Notes under the pieces: generated by a model
Told to the model about the DNA's origin: nothing
The model's database searches: none
Seen by the model: the letters and a program-made list of their open reading frames with translations, nothing else
Part shown: one piece after another, positions 42,001 to 51,000 of the stretch
Layout of the letters: each line of letters begins with the position of its first letter
How positions within the stretch are numbered: position 1 is the stretch's first letter
Assembly (NCBI RefSeq): GCF_028583425.1
Contig: NC_072807.1
Location: forward strand, 37,267,001-37,331,000
Source: Eublepharis macularius
Lineage: Eukaryota > Chordata > Lepidosauria > Squamata > Eublepharidae
DNA length: 64,000 nt
Direction of reading: 5' to 3'
Translations under genes and position numbers: made by a program

Positions 42001-45000
42001 TTCTTTATTTTATATACATGTGTGGTGTTATGTTTTAAAAAGCAGGAGAGTTAAAAATATAGCATACAAACAAAGTTACAGTTGTCTGAGAAAACTGCAG
42101 TCATGCCCCATAAACATGTGAGTCTCAGGTGGCCAAAAAAGGAGAGCCATTTATCAATAATTAACCACCGATTTCTGAATGAAACCAATTCCCACCTATG
42201 TCTGCCTTCCCTTGCTCTCATACAATTCCTAACTTTGACACTGACATTTTGACAGGCCGTGGTCAGAATGCTGGCCTAGTATCCCCAAGTTCAAATTCCC
42301 ACTCTACCATGGAAGGCTGCTGTGTGGGTGACCCAGACTCTCGGCCTAACCTACCTCACAGGGTTGTTGGGAGAATAAAATCGAGAAGAAGAATGCAGGC
42401 CATTTGGGGTCCCCACTGGAGGATAAGACAGCGTACATAAAAGAAGCCAATAAATAAATAATCACAGTGCCATGCAGCTTACTGAAAGGACAGACAGCAA
42501 CTCAGCAGAGCACAGCCCAACTCCAATTAATGAAGGTTTTATTCTCCTTTGGTTCCTCTTTTTTATAGTTCAGCAGCCACATCAACGGCTCTAGATTCGG
42601 CTTCCACCTACTCCTTTGCTCTATAACCACTGTCCTCCGAATCTGACTCGTCGAACAGGCTGGATACGGAAATAACTGCTTTCTTCCCCGTGTCATTTCT
42701 GGAGGGGATTATACGTGGCTGCTGTATTGCATAACTTCTTTGGAGTGACACTGCAAAAGCAAGCCCCCTCCCCTTTCCATCGGAAAATAATAAAAACCTG
42801 TTCTTACGACGTACTGGGCTAGTCTAGTGACGTCTTCTCTGCAGCCAACCATGTAATTATAACGACATTTCGCTGGAAAACCAAGACACCTTATACGAGG
42901 GAGCACCTAATTGGTTTCATTTCATAAGAAACACTTAGAAGGGTTTTCTAAGTTCCATCAACAGTGACTGAAAGGAGCCTTCATAGAGAAAGCTAGCGAC
43001 TCTCTGAGTATCAGTGCTGGGCGGCAGCGTCCTTGGCCTTTCTGCCCTGTTTGACGGTCATCCCGTGGGACGGACGAAACAGGATGCTGGACTAGATGGA
43101 CCAGGGATCTAACCCAACAGGGCTCTTCTTATGTTAGGTTCTGGAGACCAACAGAGTTACAAACCCAACGAAGTCAACAGCGTTAGCCTCTGCTATTCTT
43201 CTGCTTAGAATGGGCACTGCAAATCCTTCTCCTGAGCCCAGGATCTTTTCCAACAGGGGAAAAAAATTAAGCTTGTCATTATCTAATTTCCTAAAGCATC
43301 AGCTACGGAAAATCAAACTCTGTTGGCGACTGAATGCAGCCTGTAACTGCAAGGCCCGATTTGCTGTGGAGATTGATCTATACTTCATACGTTACTGCAA
43401 CAACAGTAGACTTATCAGGGCAAAAATGTCTGCTCCAGGATTTATCCCAGATCTGTAACAAATCCTAAAGAAATGCAGAGAGGATGCAGAACAGCGGTAT
43501 AGGAGGGGCAGCACATGAAAACCGAACAGGCGCTACAAGGCAAAGATGGAAAAAGTTCTTTTTGTACTAAACCTGATTGCCGTGTAGATCCAAAACATCA
43601 AGGTTTACAAGGGTCTCCAGGTTGGATATCTTCTGTATTCTGAAACAGTGAAGTTTCAATGATGTGTTTTCATTTAAGGGGGGAAAAACCCTTTTCCAGC
43701 CTCTCTCCACTACCCCAAACTTTAACCTATTATCAGTTTTTATTAAGTGTAACCAGGGCTTTTTTCTGGGAAAAGAGGTGGTAGAACTCAGTGGGTTGCC
43801 AGCACAGGGGGTAACTCCTGGTCGGAGGTGGTGCCCCTGGTACCATGTGCACACGTGCAAAGTGCACGCATGCTTCCAGGACTACACAATGACATCACTT
43901 TGGGTCAGCTGGAACAAGGGGGGGAGTTTTTTAAAGTTTAAATTGCCCTCAGCAAAAATGGTCACATTTTGGCCGCGGAGGGCGATCTCAACTCCCCTCT
44001 GTCTGGAGATCAGGGGGCGGAGCCACTGGCCATGTGACCATTTTTAAGAGGTGCCGGAACTCCGTTCCACCGCATTCTGGCTGAAAAAAAGCCCTGAGTG
44101 TAACAAAGACAGAATCTGATCAAGATGGCTGGATCCAGGCCTTGTACAACACAGGAACCTGGGATAGGATCAATAGTGATATTTAACCCTTCTCCCTTGC
44201 ACTATTTTCTTAAAAGTGTAAACCCAAAGCAGAGTTCTAAGGCCAATGGGCTTACAAGGGTGTATCTCTGCTTAGGATGGCACTATAAATCTTAGAAGTA
44301 CATCAGCTTTTTTCCTTGCCTCTCCCCCAGTTTTACCTGTTGTTTCCTAAAAGGAGGACACGGAGGGACTTCAGCGTAGAAAGGCCACTTATTTCTTTTA
44401 TCTGATTATCATACAAATCTAAGAATACAAGATGGTGCAAATTTGAAATATTCTGGATCCGAGTTATATAGTTATGCTGGAAGTTCAGCAAACGAAGATG
44501 TTCTTCTCCTTCAATAATTGGACAAACTGTCAATTTCTGCCTAAAATGAAAATGATAAAGTGAAACATGTACGTGGCACAGGCAAAGAGAGACAATTCCT
44601 GCAAAGACAGAGAATGCACAGCTTTACCCTCAGTGGCATAAGCAGGTTTCCTTTTTGCAAGATACCACAAAATTATGCGGCATGAAGTTCACATGATATT
44701 CAGCATCCTTCAGTGTAAACATCTACTTGCATACCTTGCTTGTGTACCTTGTATCTGGGCTTCCTGTTAATATATCTGACTAGCCACTGTGCCTCATCCA
44801 GCACAGCAACCCTTATGTTCTTATGTTATGTAACCCACAATGGCATTATGGCCAAACAAGGGACGCTCTCCATCCCTGGAGTAACAAGTGGCTACCATAA
44901 AGGCAGACACTCTAAGAGATACTACTGCCAAGCAAAAGCCGAACTACCCACGGCTAGATGCGTTTTTGTCTTGGCATTTATAAACTCTTCAAGGGGCGTA

Positions 45001-48000
45001 AAACCAACTCCAACCTAGATCATTACTCATTTTGGTGCCACCACAACAGAAGGGTATGTTTTCATGTTTCTGAAAGATGACCTCACATTTTTGGAAGCTA
45101 GCTTCAGATTTCAGACAGAACAGCACTGGCTTTTTGTAAGAGCCTGGGCAAGCAGGCGCCTGGGAATCTGAGAATTCTGTTTTTTAATTTGAGGACTGAA
45201 AACTGAAAAAGAATGGGGGTGGGGCACTGCTTAACCCTTTCCCCACAGGTTGCTTTTTCTGGTCAAAAAACAACTCTGTGCAGCCCAAAAGAGAGAGTGT
45301 GGAGTTATTTCTTTTGCTACCTTAGCTTCCTTTTCAGTCATCTGAACTAGTACCACTACTATTTTATTACACTGTGTAAAAAGTTGGAAATGTGCTTCAA
45401 GCCTAGCGTTGTATTCATTTTTGTGTGTACCTCTAAAGTTTAAATAATTTAAAAACAGAAGGTTTAAAAAAACAGAAAAAATAAAGATGAATCACATGAC
45501 ACACAGAATTCTTCCAGTCCAGTTATACTACTCCGATTGGCAAATCCTTCATTAAAGATTCCAAATTTGGAATACAGACTAAGATCTTCCTGGAAAGACG
45601 GGGAAAAAAACACAACGGACACATTCTAGCCTCACCTTTCAAGGGTCAGCCTATCAGAGTGCCGTATTTTCTCTTCTACAGTACGGTGCACCAAGGGAAA
45701 GGCAGTGTTCCCATAATTTATATTATCTAATGGGAAAAATGTTTCAAGATTAACAGCAAAGTATTTCACGCATACAAGAATTTTGGCATCTGACAGTGCA
45801 TAAACCTAACTGGTTCTACCATGACTTGACTCATCCTCGAGTTACTCCACAGAGGGTGCTTCTCGGAACCCTAACTCTGACAGCCAGTTTGGTGTAGTGG
45901 TTAAGAGCGTGGGACTCTAATCTGGAGAACCGGGTTTGATTCCCCACTCCTGCACTTGAAGCCAGCTGGGTGACCTTGGGGCAGTCACAGCTTCTCGGAG
46001 CTCTTTCAGCCCAACCCACCTCACAGGGTGTTTGTTGTTGTGGTGACAATAATGACATACTTTGTAAACCGTCTGAGTGGGTGTTAAGTCGTTCTGAAGG
46101 GCAGTATATAAATCGAACGGTATTACTACTACTACTACTACTACTACTGGTAAGTATTGCCAATGATGATCAAGGCAATATGTACCTTGGAAAAGCACTG
46201 ATCTCACCAACACAGATGGCAATAGGCTCTGAACTGGTTGTGATCACCCAAGGAAAAGAACTCATTAATACAGTGGAAAAGATCAAACCCCTTGCTAGGG
46301 GGAGGGGAGAGGAGAGAATTAAGCCAGCCCACTGTAGTGGTTCATCAGCTGAAGTAGCACTGGGGAGTCTTGAGTTCAAATCCCCAGGAAATCCACCAAA
46401 TGGCATTATGCCACAGATAACTCCCTCAGCCTAATCCACCTGTTGGAAGGATAAATCTAATCTGCTGGAAGGATAAAAGGGATGACTAGAGAATGACATA
46501 TGCAACTCTGAGCAACTGGGAAGAAGGGCAGGATCAAAATGGGACAGGTAGATGGAACTGGCTTTTGTTGCCTATCTCCCTTTGGCTTGGCCAGACAGCT
46601 CAATAGGAGATGGATAAATTTTGTTTACCAGAACACATAATCGTACTCCACAAAGAAGGTCGAGAAAGAAACAATGGAGGACGCTGAACCAGGCAGAAAC
46701 ATTCCCATGCTGGCCAGAGCATTATTTGCCTTCTGGTATTTGATCAAAATCGGACAAAACAATTTTGTGATTCCAGAAGCAGGTAAAAATTTGCTCTTCT
46801 TGCAGGAACGGGGGATCGGCATCTTTTAGTTTCACTGTTCGATGTGAAGTTTGAAAGCAAACATTCTGTCGAGAGCTCTCGCTCAAAGTGTTTCGTGTCA
46901 GATACCTGAAACGGTGGAGCCAGCGCTGTGACCGCCATGCTGAATTCTATATTTTGAATGGGTAGGATATGTCGCCTCGCCAAAAGCGGACACAGAGCCC
47001 GAGCCATGTTTCAAATCCAGGCCAGGAATATCTCCCAAGTTGGTTGTCACAGGAACGTAGACCTTTCTAGCACGTGATAAAGGACTTAATTTTCCATCTG
47101 CAGAAGAGGGAGAAAAAATAAGGATTATTAATACAAGGTAAATTAAGCTGACAGCTCTCTCTGTAAATAAGCCATTCACTCACTGCAAACTATTATACTT
47201 CCTAGAATTTCATCTACTGGCTAAACAGGCTCTTATGCAAAAGAATATTGTGAAAAAACTAAATCAACTATTACTACTATTAATATTACTATTATTAGTG
47301 TGTTCAACATTCACGGACCTTTATAAAGTAACATGAGCCAAACAAACGGGAACTGGACTCTTAAGATCTTAATTTACAATCTACATTTTGAAAGAGAAGA
47401 AACAACAAAAGAATGAAAAAGACAAAATGATAAATAACAGCAAATGTACCTACTAATGATCAAGAGAAAATTAATGTATTTATTTATAATCCACCTTTCT
47501 CACTGAGATCCAAGGCAGATTACATTTTTCAGGCTTTTTTTCAGCAGGAACGCAGTGGAACCGAGTTCTGGCACCTCTTGAAAATGGTCACATGGGCGGT
47601 GCCCCCCCCCCCCGATCTCCAGACAGAGGGGAGTTTAGATTGCCCTCCAATCTAACCTCCCCTCTGTCTGGAGATCAGGGGGCGGGGCCACCAGCCATGT
47701 GACCATTTTCGCCAAGGGTGATTTAAACTTTAAAAAACTCCCCCTTTGTTCCAGCTGACCTAAAGTGACATCATTGTGCAGTTCTGAGTTCCATCACTGA
47801 GTTCCACCACCTCTTTTCCCAGAAAAAAAAGCCCTGCGAAAATTCAATATAATCTACCACTAGGACAGGGGTCCCCAAACTTTTTGAGCCTGAGGGCACA
47901 TTTGGAATTCTGACACAGTGTGGTGGTGGCAGCAACAAAATGGCTGCCACAAAATGGCTGCTGCAAGAGACAGAGCCAGCCGCGAAATGTTGCTGCAGCT

Positions 48001-51000
48001 TAGTCTTGCACTGTGGAAGCACCTTCTGCCGAAGCAAAGTTTTTAAAAATCTGCACAGCCAAACGAATCTCTGATGGCCAATCAGAAGCCCCACTGGGCA
48101 AAAACCCAACCCGGCCCCACCCACTTTCTAAAAACACCTGGCAGGCACAAGGAAAGATATTGGCGGGCACAGCTGTGCCTGTGGGCACTATGTTGGGGAC
48201 CCCCTGAGCTAGAATATTCACTGAGCAAAGTACAATAATGAGCAAGTTAGGACATTCAGGGAAATAGATACAATATGGAACGGCAGCAGAAAAAATTTAA
48301 AGAAGCATAAAGCCAAGCACAGAGATGAAATCTGTCTGAAACAATGCATAACTGATTTTCATGGCACATTTTGCAACATGAAAACTCCCTAGTAGGTGCA
48401 TACCTACATCAACAGACAGTACCCAATAGCACAGGGAGTCAGATTTAGAGATCACTTATCCGTAAACTGACACGGAGCCTCCAAGGTCCAGAATAACCCC
48501 CGCCTCAAAGCAGAGGCTCGGCTGCAGCCCTTCTCACACATGGAAAAGAATAAAGACTCGTATCCACGCTTTACGCAAGACTTGACTACTCTGGAAACAG
48601 CAGCATTGCTCACAAGACGTTTTTAAAAGTGTTAAAGACATACAAGACTTTAAGCACCCTGAACAAATGCTTAGGAATCAAGTATCCCCAATTCATCTCT
48701 ATGGGTGTCTGACGATCCCGATGCATCAGTCGCTCTTTCGCTTGCCTGCTCCAGGAAACCCTAAACACCGGTCTACTCACAGCCCAACCAAGAGTCTCCC
48801 TAAATCTAGAAGAAGTTCCCCTCTGAAGATAACTATCAGTTGTAATCCTAAGCGGAATTAAACCCTTTTTTGTCCACTGAAGTCAAATGGGCTGAGAACG
48901 GGGTAACCCTGCTTAGGACCACATTGCATATTGTCCATCTCACGATACGCCTTCATTCCTCCCACTAGCAGACCTGTTCTTTTTAGAGTTAGCATGGATA
49001 AACAATCAAAAAGGCAGTCTCCCTTTCCCAAATTACCTAGTTTTCCAGAATGATTTTTTTCAAGATCGTGCTGCAAGAACTTGCTGTGAAGATATGGCTG
49101 CTCTTTTTGAATCCGGAACTCGAACTGCGAGAGAAAAAGAGGACAAAGCAGTGTGGCCACTATACCACAAAACACACAGCCTATTTTGTTGCTGACTAAT
49201 TGGTGTCAGACTAATTGCTGACTAATTGGCCAGAGTATCTTTTTTCCCTCTTTATTAATGTTCAACTAATCTGTTTTTATTGTTGATCTATCATTAACCT
49301 TTCTATTTTATGGATTTAACTTAAGGTTGCAGTGAGCTTTATCCACATGCAATATAAATTTTATTATTTAGTTACTTCATATCTACCCCACATTTCTCCC
49401 CAATGGGGACCCAAAGCAGCTCACATCATTCCCCTCTCCTCCAGTTTAGCCTCACAACAACCCTGCAAGGTAGGCTAGGCTGGAAGCGTGTGACTGGCCC
49501 AAGGTCACCCAGCAAGCTTCCATGGAAGAATGAGGATTTGAACCTGGGTCTCCCAGATCCTGGACTGGCACTCTACCATACTCCTACCATACACCCCTGT
49601 CGCCTAGAAATAAACTTCAAAGCAAGAGAACGGGATATGAAGAATGACCCAATTCTGCCACCTAGTTGCTCCCTGGGAAACAAGCTTAGCAGCATGTGAA
49701 GTCGTTGCATATGAAAATAATCAAGCAAAGCATTTTAAGGAGAGGTATTTGGACGCTAGCAGTGCAATCTTAAGCAGAGTTACTCCAGTCTAAGCCCACT
49801 GATTTCTTAGGATTGCACTGTAAATATAGGCGTAAAGGCAGCTATCCACACTATAACACAAGAAGCAGCCAGTGACTGATTTGGAACAGCTACCTGCTGC
49901 TTTTTCAAATTTCCCTCCTATGTTGCCATGTAATCTTTATATCACTAGAATATTTTGTTCAGTGCAGAACATACAGAGGGGAACTGGAGGTGGGGGGGGT
50001 GCATTCCTGGTACTGTACACATTAAAATGCTCACCTTGTTTAGCTATAGCAGGGCGGGGGAGTACAACAGGACAAGGACACTGGGTTTCAACAGGAGTAT
50101 CCACAATTCCTAATGCAACACACAGACATATAGCTGCCTTGGACCAAGTCAGACCCTTTGGTCTAGCAAGGGCAGCCATGTCTACTACGGTCTGCTACGG
50201 TCAGCAGCAGCTCTCCAGGGTCTTTGGCAGACAGATGTCTTTCATTCCACCTACTAGCCAATTCCTTTTTTAAAAACTGGAGATGCCAAGAATTGAACCT
50301 AGGGCCTTCTGCATGCTAAGCAGATGCTCTATCACTGAGCCGCAGCTCCTTCCCCCAAGGAAACTTGCTTGCAGGAGAAGATTAGAAACCACATCTGCTG
50401 AGCTCCCTGGACTATGTTCACTCCAGGGCTCCAACCAGACATGCCACAGGCAGGGATGTGGCCTTGACCCATGTGGGGACGTCGCATCATGAAGTTTTCT
50501 TTGCAGACTTTTGTTACGGGGTGGTTTGCCATTGCCTCCCCCAGTCATCTACACTTTACCCCCAGGAAACTGGGTACTCATTTTACCGACCTCGGAAAGA
50601 TGGAAGGCTGAGTCAACCTTGAGCCGGCTACCTGAACCCGGCTTCTGCCAGGATCGAACTCAGGTCGTGAGTACAGCTTGGACTGCAGTACTGCAGCTTA
50701 CCACACTGCGCCACGGGGCTCCTTACTAATATATTAGTAGCTTTTTAAAAAGCAAATAAATAAGCTACTAGGATGTGTAGCAGGGGAGTTCTACCATCAT
50801 CTGCAAGAGCTTATAAATCAGCATAACCGTAAATGGCACGCTGTTCCTTGCTAACGGAGAAACCAGCAGATGGTAGCAGTACTGTTTCCATACGAAGACG
50901 TTCTAAGCTGCTTAAGGATTCATAGGCCTGTTTCTATTCATTAACTCGAACAGAAAAGGGAAGGTCAAAATGCTCCAGCTGATTTTCAAAGCCCCATCCA

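Noticed and set aside
46123-46148. TAC repeat as an independent microsatellite
   Set aside because: It is the normal tail of the Sauria-type SINE at 45881.
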